The notes beneath the pieces were generated by a model. The model did no database searches and had not been told where the DNA came from. It saw only the letters and a program-made list of their open reading frames with translations. A DNA stretch of 64,000 nucleotides from Xanthomonas cissicola (lineage in GTDB: Bacteria > Pseudomonadota > Gammaproteobacteria > Xanthomonadales > Xanthomonadaceae): positions 1 through 64,000 of the forward strand of contig NZ_VZPL01000011.1 of the NCBI RefSeq assembly GCF_008801575.1. Direction: 5' to 3'. The position numbers were made by a program, and so were the translations under genes. Numbering within the stretch: position 1 is the stretch's first letter; every line of letters begins with the position of its first letter. Shown here one piece after another: positions 38,993 through 48,930 of this stretch.

Positions 38993-39895
38993 TCAGCGGC
39001 TTCTCTGTGCCGGTGGCCTGCGTTGCGCGAGTTGGGCGCGCAGCAAGGCCACGAAGGCGCGTGCGGCCGGGCTGGGGTCGGGCCGCCACACCGCATAGGT
39101 CAGAAAGCGGTAGCGCTCCTTCAAGGCCACCGTGATCACGCCGCGCATGGCGCCGGCCATGGTCTGCGGGACGATGCCTACGCCCAGGTTGGCAGCGACC
39201 AGTTCGCGCACCAGATCGGCATGGGTGACTTCGTACTGCTGGCGCTGCCGCAGGCCGGACTGGGCGAAGGCGGCATCGATGATGCCGCGCACGCCGGCGC
39301 CGGGAACCAGCCCGGCCATCGGTTCGTCGTCCAGCTCGGCCAGCGCCACCCGCTTGCGCGCGGCAAGGCGGTGGCCGGGGGCCACGATCAAGGCCAGCGC
39401 CTCTTCATGCAGCAGCAGGCGCTGCGCCGGCACCGCAAGCTGCGGGCCGACACCGACCAGGGCGACATCCAGCCGGCCTTCGCCCAGATCGTGCAGCAAC
39501 GCCTCGCTCATGGCAGTGCGCAGATGCACGTCCACCCGCGCATGCGCGCTGCGGAACTGATGCAGCAAGGCCGGTAGTTGCACGGTGGTGAGCGAGGAAA
39601 TCTGCCCCAACGCCAACCGCCCGCGCACGGTGCCCAGGGCCTGCGCCATTTCCTCGTGCAGGCGCTCGGCAGCGCGCAGGGTCTGGCGGGCGTTGTGCAG
39701 GAACACCTCGCCGGCGGCGGTGGGCCGCACCCGGCGGGTGCCGCGTTCGAACAGGCGTGCACCGAAGGTCTCTTCGATCTTGGCGACCTGGTGGCTGAGC
39801 GCCGACTGCACGGTGTTGCAGCGGCGCGCAGCGGCGGTGAAACCGCCTTCTTCGGCCACGGCCACGGCAAATTCCAGTTGGCGCAAGGTCAGCAT
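38993..39895 (-). CDS. LysR-family transcriptional regulator
   Basis: A 300-residue LysR protein: N-terminal winged helix-turn-helix (MLTLRQLEFAVAVAEEGGF, then AARRCNTVQSALSHQVAKIE) and a C-terminal substrate-binding domain. The start at 39895 matches family N-termini. It is divergent from the MFS gene, with 96 bases between the starts; regulators of this type usually control the divergent neighbour in response to a small molecule. Ligand unknown. Confidence 0.88.
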   Translation of the reverse strand: MLTLRQLEFAVAVAEEGGFTAAARRCNTVQSALSHQVAKIEETFGARLFERGTRRVRPTAAGEVFLHNARQTLRAAERLHEEMAQALGTVRGRLALGQISSLTTVQLPALLHQFRSAHARVDVHLRTAMSEALLHDLGEGRLDVALVGVGPQLAVPAQRLLLHEEALALIVAPGHRLAARKRVALAELDDEPMAGLVPGAGVRGIIDAAFAQSGLRQRQQYEVTHADLVRELVAANLGVGIVPQTMAGAMRGVITVALKERYRFLTYAVWRPDPSPAARAFVALLRAQLAQRRPPAQRSR

Positions 39896-39991
39896 GCAAT
39901 CTCGAAAAAAGATGGCGATGGTGAAAACAATACATTGGAAAGATGCGTGCCGGCTGCCCACACTGTGCGCATTCCTGACCAGACAGCCGCC

Positions 39992-41182
39992 ATGCAGACC
40001 GAGCCCACCTCCCACCCGCCCTTGCCCCGTCGCCTGGTGCTGCTGATGGCCGCCGCCACCGGGTTGGCGGTGGCGAGCAATTACTACGCCCAGCCGCTAC
40101 TGGAAACGCTGGCGCAGGCATTCGGCATCCAGGTGCGCAGTGCCGGTGCGGTGGTCACCGCGGCGCAGTTGGCGTACGCGGCGGGGTTGCTGTTGCTGGT
40201 GCCGCTGGGCGACCGGCTGGAGCGGCGCGGCCTGATCGTGGGCCTGTTCGTACTGAGCGCGCTTGGGCTGCTGGTGAGCGCCAGTTCGCACAGTTTTGCG
40301 ATGTTGCTGGCCGGCACCATCGTGACCGGAGCCAGCTCGGTGGCGGCGCAGATCCTGGTGCCGTTCGCCGCCACGCTGGCTGCGCCCCACGAGCGTGGCC
40401 GGGTGATCGGCACGGTGATGAGCGGGTTGCTGCTGGGAATCTTGCTGGCGCGCACCGCGGCCGGCGTGCTCGCCGGTGTCGGCGGCTGGCATACGGTGTA
40501 CTGGATCGCCTCGGTCGCGTTGCTGCTCACCGCCGGGCTGTTGTGGCGCGGGCTGCCGCGCCATCCCGGCAATGCGCAGCTGGCATACCCGCGGTTGGTG
40601 GGCTCGGTGCTGACGCTGCTGCGCGACGATGCGGTGCTGCGTTCGCGCGCGGTGCTGGGCGGGCTGATCTTTGCCGGCTTCAGCATGTTCTGGACCACGC
40701 TGGCGTTTTTGTTGTCCGGGCCGAGTTATGGCTACGGCACGGCGGTGATCGGCTTGTTCGGCCTGATCGGTGCGGCCGGTGCACTGGCCGCCAATCGCTC
40801 CGGGCACTGGTCCGATCACGGCCATGGCGACCGCGTGAGCTGGGGCGGGCTGGCGATGTTGCTGCTGTCGTGGGGCTTGCTGGCGTTTGCGCCGCAGTCG
40901 ATCGTGCTGCTGATCGTCGGCGTGCTGCTGCTGGATATCGCGGTGCAGGGCGTGCATATCGCCAACCAGAGCGTGATCTATCAGCGCAACCCGGCGGCGC
41001 GCAATCGCATCACCTCGGCCTACATCACCTGCTATTTCATCGGCGGTGCAGTGGGCTCGACCCTGGGCACGGCGGCATATGCGCAGGCCGGCTGGATGGG
41101 TGTGGTGATCGGTGGCGCGGTGCTTGCTGCGGCGGCGCTGGGCTGGGTGGGGCTGAGCGTGGCGCGCAAGCAGTGGAAGTGA
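39992..41182 (+). CDS. MFS transporter
   Basis: A 396-residue major facilitator protein with 12 predicted helices, beginning LVLLMAAATGLAVASNYYAQ and carrying the loop 2-3 signature GDRLERRGLIV. NYYAQPLLETLA near the start is shared with a group of drug or small-molecule exporters (YgaY-like). ATG 39992 is used. It is divergent from the LysR gene and probably under its control. Substrate unknown. Confidence 0.85.
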   Translation: MQTEPTSHPPLPRRLVLLMAAATGLAVASNYYAQPLLETLAQAFGIQVRSAGAVVTAAQLAYAAGLLLLVPLGDRLERRGLIVGLFVLSALGLLVSASSHSFAMLLAGTIVTGASSVAAQILVPFAATLAAPHERGRVIGTVMSGLLLGILLARTAAGVLAGVGGWHTVYWIASVALLLTAGLLWRGLPRHPGNAQLAYPRLVGSVLTLLRDDAVLRSRAVLGGLIFAGFSMFWTTLAFLLSGPSYGYGTAVIGLFGLIGAAGALAANRSGHWSDHGHGDRVSWGGLAMLLLSWGLLAFAPQSIVLLIVGVLLLDIAVQGVHIANQSVIYQRNPAARNRITSAYITCYFIGGAVGSTLGTAAYAQAGWMGVVIGGAVLAAAALGWVGLSVARKQWK

Positions 41183-41312
41183 GCGCGGCCGGTGGGGCGA
41201 GGACGCAGCGAACGCATGAAAGTGGCGATTGCGCGGCATCGCCGTGTTCGACATCGCTTACCGCATCGAGGCTGCATGGGCCGCGGCGCCCACGCCTGTC
41301 GATCACTGGCGG

Positions 41313-41378
41313 CTAGAGCGTGTTGTGTACTTTGAGGTGAGTGCGAAGCGTCCTGTCAAAGTGCATCACACGCTCTAG
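41313..41378. repeat. 66-bp inverted-repeat element supplying a stop codon
   Basis: CTAGAGCGTGT starts the left arm (41313-41335) and ACACGCTCTAG ends the right arm (41356-41378); 20 of 23 positions pair, with a 20-base loop. The CTA at 41375-41377 is the stop codon of the YccS-like gene read on the minus strand. The size and long imperfect arms suggest a miniature mobile element or strong transcription-ending hairpin between two convergent genes. Confidence 0.6.
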
Positions 41379-43588
41379 GCCTTGGTCGTCGCCAGACGCG
41401 GCGCGTTCTCTGCCGGCGCCGTGGTCACCGCCAGTGCTGCAGCGCGCAGTTTGGGCAGCAGGCGCAGCGTCAATGCCAGTTGGTCGCGCACCAGGCGTTG
41501 CTTGGGCGGTAGTTGCACCGGATGGTGTTCCAGCGCTTCTGCGATGGCCAATTCTTCGCTTTCGTCGTGCGTCGGCAGCGGTTGGCGTTGGCCAAGTGCG
41601 CTGGCGATCTCGCTCAGTGCGCGCTGCAGATACTCACCAGCCTGCGCGATGGTGGCATCGTGTTCGCCCTCCAGCGCGGCGCGGTGCGCGCCCAGTGCCG
41701 ACAGATAGCCGAGCAAGGTGTTGGACAGCGCCAGGAAGCGAAAGCCCGCATCCAGATTGCGCCGATAGCGGCCGGGTTCGCGCAGCATGTTGGATAACGC
41801 CACCGACAACGCGGCATCGGCGTTGTGCATGTCGCGGCGCGCAATGCGGTAGGGCAGGTCGTCGCGCTTGCCGCTGGCGTACTGCTCCAGCACCTGGGCC
41901 AGATAACGCGCGCAGCTGGCCAGCACCGTGGCCATTACCTGGTTCAGCCGGCGGCCCTGCCAGTCCGGCAGGATCAGGAACGAGGCGGCCGCAGCAATCG
42001 CGCAACCGATCAGGGTGTCGATCAGGCGCGGCCAGATCAGCACGAAACCATCGCCCAGCAGGTTGAAGCAGAACAGCGCCATCACCGTGATGCCGGCGGT
42101 GGCCAGCATGTAGCGATCGGTGCGGGTGATGAAGAACACCAGCGCGCCGGCCAGCGCCAGCAGCAGTTGCACCTCGGTGCCGGGGAACAGCTGCATCAGC
42201 GCCCAGGTGGCGACCAGGCCGATCAAGGTGCCGGCAATGCGCTGCACCAGCCGCAGGCGCGTGGCGCCGTAGTTGGGCCGGCACACGAATGCGGTGGTGA
42301 GCAGGATCCAGTACCCGTTGTCGGCATGGATGGATTGCATGATGGCGTAGCCCACCAGCAGCGCGATGGCCATGCGCAGGCCGTGGCGGAACAGCACCGA
42401 GCCGGGCGTGAGTTGCTGCACCAGCCGCGCGCCCATTTCGCGCAAGGTGTGCGGCGAGGAATCGCGCAGCCGGGTGTCGAGGTTGTCGCTGGTGGAATCG
42501 GATTGCGCCGCTTCCGACAACCTGCGTTCGATGCTCTGCAGGTTGGTCACCAGCAGTTCCAGCGCGCCGAGCAGGCGGGCCAGTGCGGGGTCGGCGCGCG
42601 CGTGCAGATAATCCAGCGATTGGCGCAGGTCTTCGGTGGCCAGGCGGCTGCTGTCGCCGTAATCGAACGGATGGCGCAGGCGAATCGCCTCGCCCAACGC
42701 CGCGCACGCCTTGCCTTGCAGGGCGAGCAGGCGCTGGCAGCGATACAGCACATCGCTGTGGAAGAACGCGTCGGTGAGCGCCTCGTAGGGATAGTGCGAG
42801 GAACTGGCGCGCTCATGGAAGTCCTGCGCCATGTAATACAGGCGGAAATACAGGCCCGATTGCACGCCCGGCCGCCCCGAGCGGCCGAAGCGGCTCATGA
42901 TGGCGGTCTTGGCCGCATTGAGCGCGCCGACCACCTTGGCGTTCTGTTCGGCCAAGGCCAGCCGGCGTGCATGCAGGTCGCTCTGGCGCACCGGTTCGAA
43001 CAGATCGGCCTTGAGCTTGAGGTAGCGGCCCAATTCGAAAAACAGCCGCGACAGCCGCTCGCGCACCGGGCGATTGGCGAACAGGATGGTCCACAGGATC
43101 GACAGCACGCCGTACCAGGTGGCGCCGATCAGCAGCAGCGCCGCGCCGTGCCAGGCGATCAGCGGATCGCGGCTGCCATGCTGGTCCATGCCGATCATGG
43201 CGTAGATCGACAAGGCCACCGTGGCCTGCGCGATCGAGGCATAGCGCTCGCCCAGCGCACCGAGCAGGGTCAACGAGAACGTGGCCAACGCCATGCCCAG
43301 CACGAACGGCAGCGGGTACGGAAACAGCACCACCACTGCGGCTGCGGCAGCGGCGAAACACAGCAGCGAGAGCAGCACCGATTTGATGCGGCCCAGCCAG
43401 TTGTCGTCGGTTTCGGCAATGGCGCTGGCAATGGCGCCCAGAAACAGCGCCGGCACCGCAGTGAGCTGTTGCCAGTGCCAGCACACGCCCATCGCCACCG
43501 CCAGCGCGATGAACACACGCAGGCCATAGCTGGCCTTTTCATGGGCCCACAAACGGCTGAGGCGGGTTTCGAAGGAGGGAGTGGCCAC
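41375..43588 (-). CDS. yccS: YccS/YhfK-like FUSC-family inner membrane protein
   Basis: A protein of about 737 residues with two membrane blocks (about 20-180 and 395-510) and soluble helical domains, the layout of YccS/FUSC proteins, related to aromatic-acid efflux pumps and plant aluminium-activated transporters. Recognisable stretches are NGYWILLTTAFVCRPNYGAT and RIAGTLIGLVATW. I favour the GTG start at 43588 (product VATPSFETRLSRLWAHE); an ATG at 43639 would add 17 odd residues. The stop codon lies inside a 66-bp inverted repeat. Transported substrate unknown. Confidence 0.82.
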   Translation of the reverse strand: MATPSFETRLSRLWAHEKASYGLRVFIALAVAMGVCWHWQQLTAVPALFLGAIASAIAETDDNWLGRIKSVLLSLLCFAAAAAAVVVLFPYPLPFVLGMALATFSLTLLGALGERYASIAQATVALSIYAMIGMDQHGSRDPLIAWHGAALLLIGATWYGVLSILWTILFANRPVRERLSRLFFELGRYLKLKADLFEPVRQSDLHARRLALAEQNAKVVGALNAAKTAIMSRFGRSGRPGVQSGLYFRLYYMAQDFHERASSSHYPYEALTDAFFHSDVLYRCQRLLALQGKACAALGEAIRLRHPFDYGDSSRLATEDLRQSLDYLHARADPALARLLGALELLVTNLQSIERRLSEAAQSDSTSDNLDTRLRDSSPHTLREMGARLVQQLTPGSVLFRHGLRMAIALLVGYAIMQSIHADNGYWILLTTAFVCRPNYGATRLRLVQRIAGTLIGLVATWALMQLFPGTEVQLLLALAGALVFFITRTDRYMLATAGITVMALFCFNLLGDGFVLIWPRLIDTLIGCAIAAAASFLILPDWQGRRLNQVMATVLASCARYLAQVLEQYASGKRDDLPYRIARRDMHNADAALSVALSNMLREPGRYRRNLDAGFRFLALSNTLLGYLSALGAHRAALEGEHDATIAQAGEYLQRALSEIASALGQRQPLPTHDESEELAIAEALEHHPVQLPPKQRLVRDQLALTLRLLPKLRAAALAVTTAPAENAPRLATTKA

Positions 43589-43850
43589 AGTCTCTACAAG
43601 GCAGGGAGCCCGGGCATTATTGCCGCAGCCATGCGCCATCGGGGTGGACGGCGGCTAGTTCTTTGTCAGTAGCCGGCATGTGCGCGGACTGGAGCGGAGT
43701 GCACGATTGCGCCGCAGCCCGCAGCCCGCAGCCCGCAGCCCGCAGCCCCGCTGCACGCGCCTGCGCGCAGCCATGCGAACTGCGCGTCCGCCCAGCTGCA
43801 CGGCTGTCTATCGCGCCCAACCTGCGGCTGCGCGCTTGAACAGCGCCTTG
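43589..43850. repeat. Gap with five GCAGCCC heptamers, upstream of the purD-tail array
   Basis: The heptamer GCAGCCC is repeated five times at 43714-43748. No gene is supported here. The sequence immediately before the 165-bp array (43800-43850) continues an open frame from the array on the minus strand that ends at 43808, but this is explained by the array itself. Confidence 0.6.
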
Positions 43851-44510
43851 TCGTCGAGTACCAGCGCGCTGTTGCTCTGTTCGGCCGATACGGTGGATGT
43901 CCGAACTTGCCCCCATCCGCCCTTCGGGCACCTTCCCCCGCCGGCGGGGGAAGGACGCGGCTCAGCCCTGCGCCTGCCGCTTGCGGGCGATGGCCCGGCA
44001 GCCGATGTCGCTGCGTCGTCGAGTACCAGCGCGCTGTTGCTCCGTTCGGCCGATACAGTGGATGTCCGAACTTGCCCCCATCCGCCCTTCGGGCACCTTC
44101 CCCCGCCGGCGGGGGAAGGACGCGGCTCAGCCCTGCGCCTGCCGCTCGCGGGCGATGGCCCGGCAGCCGATGTCGCTGCGTCGTCGAGTACCAGCGCGCC
44201 GTTGCTCTGTTCGGCCGATAACAGTGGATGTCCGAACTTGCCCCCATCCGCCCTTCGGGCACCTTCCCCCGCCGGCGGGGAAGGACGCGGCTTAGCCCTG
44301 CGCCTGCCGCTCGCGGGCGATGGCCCGCCAGCCGATGTCGCTGCGTCGTCGAGTACCAGCGCGCCGTTGCTCTGTTCGGCCGATATCAGTGGATGTCCGA
44401 ACTTGCCCCCATCCGCCCTTCGGGCACCTTCCCCGACGGCGGGGGAAGGACGCGGCTCAGCCCTGCGCCTGCCGCTCGCGGGCGATGGCCCGCCAGCCGA
44501 TGTCGCTGCG
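43851..44510. repeat. Four tandem 165-bp copies of the purD 3' end and its downstream sequence
   Basis: Units start with TCGTCGAGTACCAGCGCGC at 43851, 44016, 44181 and 44346, exactly 165 bases apart, and the array ends at 44510. The last 54 bases (44457-44510) of the rightmost unit are the true C-terminal codons of purD; the other three units carry dead copies of that tail. Each unit also holds a REP-like hairpin (CTTCCCCCGCC-GGCGGGGGAAG) that would end the purD transcript. Units 3 and 4 have one inserted and one deleted base each, so length is kept at 165. Otherwise the units are nearly identical, pointing to recent amplification. Confidence 0.9.
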
Positions 44511-45752
44511 CTGGAAGGCGCTGCCCCAGTGGATCGGCTTGAGGCCGGCATAGGCGGTGCGCTGGGCGTCCTGCACGCTGTCGCCCAGGGCGGCGACGCA
44601 CAGCACGCGGCCACCGGCGCTGACCACTTCGCCAGCGGCATTCAACGCGGTACCGGCATGGAAGACCTTGGCGCTGGCCGGCACCGCGTCCAGCCCGGTG
44701 ATGACCTCACCGGTGACCGGGGTGTCCGGGTAAGGCCTGGCGGCGATGACCACGCCAAGAGACGGGCGCGGATCCCACTGCGCATGCGCGCCGTCGAGCT
44801 TGCCGTCGATGGCCGCCTCGAGCAGATCGACCAGATCCGACTGCAGGCGCAGCATCACCGGCTGGGTTTCCGGGTCGCCGAAGCGCACGTTGAATTCGAT
44901 CACCTTCGGCGCGCCATGCGCGTCGATCATCAGCCCGGCATACAGAAAACCGGTGAACGGCACGCCATCGGCGATCATGCCCTGCACGGTCGGCTCGACC
45001 ACCTCGCGCATGACCCGCGCATGCACCTCGGACGTGACCACCGGCGCAGGTGAGTAGGCGCCCATGCCGCCGGTATTGGGGCCGGTGTCGCCGTCGCCGA
45101 CACGCTTGTGGTCCTGGCTGGTGGCCATCGGCAAGGCGTGTTTACCATCGACCATCGAGATGAAGCTGGCCTCTTCCCCATCGAGGAATTCCTCGATGAC
45201 CACGCGTGCGCCGGCATCGCCGAACGCATTGCCAGAGAGCATGTCGCGCACCGCATCTTCGGCCTCGGCCAGGGTCAGTGCCACGATCACGCCCTTGCCG
45301 GCAGCCAGGCCGTCGGCCTTGACCACGATGGGCGCGCCTTTCTCGCGCACGTAGGCCAGCGCGGCGTCCACTTCGGTGTGCACGGCGTAATACGCGGTGG
45401 GAATGCCGTGGCGGGCGAGGAAATCCTTGGCGAAGGCCTTGCTGCCTTCCAGCTGCGCGGCCTTGGCGGTGGGGCCGAAGATGCGCAGGCCGGCGGCATG
45501 GAAGCGGTCGACCACGCCCAGCACCAGCGGCACTTCCGGGCCGACCACGGTGAGCGCGACGGCTTCGCGCTGCGCCAGGGCGAGCAGGCCATCCAGGTCG
45601 TCGACCTTGATCGCGACGTTGCGGCATTTGGCTTCGGTGGCGGTGCCGGCATTGCCCGGTGCCACCAGCACTTCGCTCACGCGCGCGGACTGCGCGATCT
45701 TCCAGGCCAGGGCATGTTCACGGCCGCCGGAGCCGATGACGAGGATTTTCAA
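44457..45752 (-). CDS. purD: Phosphoribosylamine-glycine ligase
   Basis: PurD is the second enzyme of purine synthesis, joining glycine to phosphoribosylamine with ATP. The 431-residue ATP-grasp protein begins MKILVIGSGGREHALAWKIA and has VVKADGLAAGKGV and KVIEFNVRFGDPETQ. Its last 17 residues lie within the rightmost unit of the 165-bp array, so the array was built from this gene's tail while leaving the gene itself intact. It lies downstream of the lipoprotein gene and purH on the same strand, an arrangement consistent with one transcript. Confidence 0.95.
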   Translation of the reverse strand: MKILVIGSGGREHALAWKIAQSARVSEVLVAPGNAGTATEAKCRNVAIKVDDLDGLLALAQREAVALTVVGPEVPLVLGVVDRFHAAGLRIFGPTAKAAQLEGSKAFAKDFLARHGIPTAYYAVHTEVDAALAYVREKGAPIVVKADGLAAGKGVIVALTLAEAEDAVRDMLSGNAFGDAGARVVIEEFLDGEEASFISMVDGKHALPMATSQDHKRVGDGDTGPNTGGMGAYSPAPVVTSEVHARVMREVVEPTVQGMIADGVPFTGFLYAGLMIDAHGAPKVIEFNVRFGDPETQPVMLRLQSDLVDLLEAAIDGKLDGAHAQWDPRPSLGVVIAARPYPDTPVTGEVITGLDAVPASAKVFHAGTALNAAGEVVSAGGRVLCVAALGDSVQDAQRTAYAGLKPIHWGSAFQRSDIGWRAIARERQAQG

Positions 45753-45785
45753 GGCAGTTGCTCGCTAGTACGGGGAAAGGGGGCG

Positions 45786-46631
45786 CTATCTGCAGCCTTC
45801 GCGCTGCAGTGCGTTGGGAAACGGGTAGGTCCAGGTCTTGGTGTCGAGCGCGAAGACGTGCGTCTTGTCCAGGGCAACCCCGCAATCGCTGCCGTGCTCG
45901 TGGATGCGCAGCGGCCAGGTGCGCGCCTGCGGCGCGCTGTTGTCCACCTCCAGCGCGAAATCCACGTCGAAGGCGTCGGCAAGACATTGCGCCTGGGTCT
46001 GGTCCGGCTCGCGCGCGTAGTCGTCGCAGGCCAGTGCGCCGCTGTTGTCGATATGCGCCCGCAGCGAGCCGGCATTGACCAAGCCCTTGGGGCCGGGCAC
46101 GACCAGATCCTGCGATTCCAGCATCAGGCCCTGGCCCATCCAGAAACTGTGCACGGCAAAGCCGTAGAAATCGCTGCCCAGGCGCAGGACGTCCACGCTG
46201 CCGGGCTGACCGCCGCTGCCGTAGCCGTCGGCGAGCCGTTCGACCACGACCTTGAACCCGTCGCCATCGCCGCGCAGCACGAAGAAATCGATCAGGCCCG
46301 GGTTGCCGTGGCCGGCATCGCTGAGGCTGTGGCAGACCGCCAGCAGTTGCTGTACCTGATCGCCCACCACCACCGGCTGTTCGGCACAGACTTCGCTGTC
46401 GGCCTTGAAGCCGTCGGCTTCGCCGCTCCACTGCGCGGCCAGGCCGGCCTTGGCGCCGTAGCGCGTGCGCAAGAACCCATCCAGCCGCTCGGTGCGGCTC
46501 AGACGGGGGCCATCGCTGGGCGCGGCAGGTGCCGCGGCACCCGGCGCCGCAGCGGGCGCAGGCGCTTGCTTGCACGCGCCCAACAGCACGACGGTCGCAA
46601 GACACGCGGCAAAACAACGCAAACGCTGCAT
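45786..46631 (-). CDS. Lipoprotein of unknown function between purH and purD
   Basis: A 281-residue protein with a lipoprotein signal peptide and lipobox LLGACK (Cys about 20), followed by an Ala/Pro-rich linker and a globular domain. No known domain is recognised. Residues after the Cys are Lys-Gln, which does not match the Asp-2 inner-membrane retention signal, so outer-membrane sorting is expected. It sits 24 bases after purH and 33 bases before purD, an odd place for an envelope protein, and is probably co-transcribed with them. Confidence 0.75.
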   Translation of the reverse strand: MQRLRCFAACLATVVLLGACKQAPAPAAAPGAAAPAAPSDGPRLSRTERLDGFLRTRYGAKAGLAAQWSGEADGFKADSEVCAEQPVVVGDQVQQLLAVCHSLSDAGHGNPGLIDFFVLRGDGDGFKVVVERLADGYGSGGQPGSVDVLRLGSDFYGFAVHSFWMGQGLMLESQDLVVPGPKGLVNAGSLRAHIDNSGALACDDYAREPDQTQAQCLADAFDVDFALEVDNSAPQARTWPLRIHEHGSDCGVALDKTHVFALDTKTWTYPFPNALQREGCR

Positions 46632-46655
46632 CGACCTATCCCTGTGCCGGTGACA

Positions 46656-48239
46656 TCAATGCCGGAAGTGGCGCACGCCGGTGAACACCATCGCGATGCC
46701 GTGTTCGTCGGCGGCGGCGATCACCTCGCCGTCGCGCATCGAACCGCCGGGCTGGATCACTGCCTTGATGCCGGCCGCAGCCGCAGCATCGATGCCGTCG
46801 CGGAACGGGAAGAACGCATCCGATGCCATCACCGAACCGGCCACGGTGAGCTTGGCTTCTTCGGCCTTGAGGGCAGCGATCTTGGCGCTGACCACGCGGC
46901 TCATCTGCCCGGCACCCACGCCAATGGTGCGGTTGTCCTTGGCATAGACGATCGCGTTGGATTTGACGTACTTGGCCACGCGCCAGGCAAACAGCAGGTC
47001 GCCCAGTTCCGCCTCGTGGGGCGCACGCTGGGTGACCACGCTCAACTCGCCCAGCGACATGCCGCGGTTGTCGGCCGATTGCATCAACAGGCCCGAGCCG
47101 ATCCGCTTGGTGTCGTAGTTGTTGAGGCCATTGCCGTGCGGAATCTTGAGCACGCGCACGTTGGCCTTCTTGGTGGCGTATTCCAGCGCGCCGGCCTCGT
47201 AGTCGGGCGCGATCAGCACTTCGACGAACTGGCGATCGAGGATGGCTTTTGCCGTCGCTGCGTCAAGGGTCTTGTTGAACGCCAGGATGCCGCCGAACGC
47301 GCTGGTGGGGTCGGTGGCATAGGCCAGCTCATAGGCATCGCCGCAGCCCGCGCCCACCGCCACGCCGCAGGGGTTGGCGTGCTTGACGATCACACAGGCC
47401 GGCGCGTCGAACTGGCGCACGCATTCCCACGCCGCATCGGCATCGGCCAGGTTGTTGTAGCTCAGTTCCTTGCCCTGCAACTGCTGGAAGGTGGCCAGCG
47501 TGCCCGGCACCGGATACAGGTCGCGGTAGAACGCGCCGGACTGGTGCGGGTTCTCGCCGTAACGCAGGTCCATCACCTTGACGAAGTTGGAATTGATCTG
47601 CGCCGGGAACGGGCTGCGCGTGGGCACTGCCTCGGCGCTGTCGGCCACTGCCGAGAGATAGTTGCTGATCGCCGCGTCGTACTGCGCCACGCGATTGAAC
47701 GCAGCCACCGACAGCGCAAAGCGCTTGGCCGCCGACAGCTGGCCGTCGTTGGCCTCCAGTTCGACCAGCAGGTCGGCGTACTGCGCCGGGTCGGTGGCCA
47801 CGGCCACGCGCGCGAAATTCTTGGCCGCGCTGCGCAACATCGCCGGGCCGCCGATGTCGATGTTTTCCACCGCATCGGCCAGCGTGCAATCGGCTTTCAC
47901 GGTGACCGACTCGAACGGATACAGGTTCAGCACCAGCAGGTCGATCGGCACGATGCCGTGCTCGGCCATCACCGCTTCGTCGACACCGGCGCGTCCGAGC
48001 AGGCCGCCGTGCACCAGCGGGTGCAGCGTCTTGACGCGGCCATCCATCATTTCCGGAAAACCGGTCAGCTCGGCGACGTCCTTCACCGGCAGGCCGGCTT
48101 CGCGGATCGCCTTGGCGGTGCCGCCGGTGGACAGCAGCTCGACGTTGCGCGCCACCAGCGCGCGGGCCAGGTCGATCAGGCCGGTCTTGTCGGAAACGGA
48201 GAGCAGGGCCCGGCGCACGGGCAGGAAATCAGAGGCCAT
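46656..48239 (-). CDS. purH: Bifunctional AICAR transformylase / IMP cyclohydrolase
   Basis: PurH performs the last two steps of IMP synthesis. The 527-residue protein has the N-terminal cyclohydrolase ([47 protein letters not shown]) and the C-terminal transformylase ([15 protein letters not shown], with the catalytic Lys-His, and [15 protein letters not shown]). Length is standard. It is followed by a lipoprotein gene and purD on the same strand, and is divergent from the phosphatidyltransferase gene at 48313. Confidence 0.96.
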   Translation of the reverse strand: MASDFLPVRRALLSVSDKTGLIDLARALVARNVELLSTGGTAKAIREAGLPVKDVAELTGFPEMMDGRVKTLHPLVHGGLLGRAGVDEAVMAEHGIVPIDLLVLNLYPFESVTVKADCTLADAVENIDIGGPAMLRSAAKNFARVAVATDPAQYADLLVELEANDGQLSAAKRFALSVAAFNRVAQYDAAISNYLSAVADSAEAVPTRSPFPAQINSNFVKVMDLRYGENPHQSGAFYRDLYPVPGTLATFQQLQGKELSYNNLADADAAWECVRQFDAPACVIVKHANPCGVAVGAGCGDAYELAYATDPTSAFGGILAFNKTLDAATAKAILDRQFVEVLIAPDYEAGALEYATKKANVRVLKIPHGNGLNNYDTKRIGSGLLMQSADNRGMSLGELSVVTQRAPHEAELGDLLFAWRVAKYVKSNAIVYAKDNRTIGVGAGQMSRVVSAKIAALKAEEAKLTVAGSVMASDAFFPFRDGIDAAAAAGIKAVIQPGGSMRDGEVIAAADEHGIAMVFTGVRHFRH

Positions 48240-48312
48240 CGGTGGGGGATGTCGTTGCGGAGCAGCCGATATTGTAGGCTGCGCCAGCGCTCGAATGGAC
48301 TCAACACTCCGT

Positions 48313-48930
48313 ATGGCCTCGATCTATGCATTGAAGGGACGCTTCCAGGCGCTGCTGCGACCGATGGTGGGCGCGCTGTATCGCGGTGGCATTACCGCCA
48401 ATCAGGTCACGCTGATCGCAGCGGCGGTGTCGCTCATGGTGGTGGCGGTGGTGTTGCGCGGCGGCCCCAGCCGGCCGCTGCTGTATCTGCTGCTGCCGGT
48501 GTGGATGCTGGTGCGCATGGCGCTCAACGCGGTGGACGGCATGCTGGCGCGCGAGTTCGGCCAGCAATCGCGGCTGGGCGCCTACCTCAACGAACTGTGC
48601 GATGTGGTGGCCGATGCGGCGTTGTACTTGAGCCTGCTTGGCGTGCCCGGTGTGAGCGCACCCTGGCTATGGATCTTCGCGCTGCTGGCCGCGCTGACCG
48701 AATACGCCGGCGTGCTCGGCCTGATGGTCGGCGCCAGCCGCCGTTACGACGGGCCGATGGGCAAGAGCGACCGCGCCTTGGTGATCGGCGTGCTGGGCGT
48801 GGGCCTGGCCTGCGGGTTGCTCGGTGCGCGCGGCGTCACCTGGGTCGCCATCGCCTTGAGTCTGGCCTGCATGGCCACGGTGTGGCGGCGGGTGCGCGCC
48901 GGCCTGGCCGAGGCGCCCGCAGGCACCTAG
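48313..48930 (+). CDS. CDP-alcohol phosphatidyltransferase, YnbA-like
   Basis: A 205-residue membrane protein of the CDP-alcohol phosphatidyltransferase family, which transfers a phosphatidyl group from CDP-diacylglycerol to an alcohol. The core reads [20 protein letters not shown] followed by [10 protein letters not shown]. It keeps DG-x2-AR and the last Asp, but the first and third Asp of the usual D-x2-DG-x2-AR-x8-G-x3-D-x3-D motif are Asn. From memory the closest relative is E. coli YnbA (201 residues), which has the same changes. ATG 48313 is used; ATG 48295 is in frame. It is the first gene of the lipid cluster, 85 bases before the next. Confidence 0.82.
   Translation: MASIYALKGRFQALLRPMVGALYRGGITANQVTLIAAAVSLMVVAVVLRGGPSRPLLYLLLPVWMLVRMALNAVDGMLAREFGQQSRLGAYLNELCDVVADAALYLSLLGVPGVSAPWLWIFALLAALTEYAGVLGLMVGASRRYDGPMGKSDRALVIGVLGVGLACGLLGARGVTWVAIALSLACMATVWRRVRAGLAEAPAGT

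Noticed and set aside
43851-44510. CRISPR-like array at the end of purD
   Set aside because: Units are 165 bp and adjoin without spacers; the content is a purD tail plus hairpin. No cas genes are present.
43808-44641. Minus-strand open frame of 277 codons through the 165-bp array, a possible repeat protein
   Set aside because: Its repeats follow only from the 165-bp unit being divisible by three, and it overlaps purD in another frame. A faint likeness of AEQSNSALVLDD to a maltokinase motif is too short to use.
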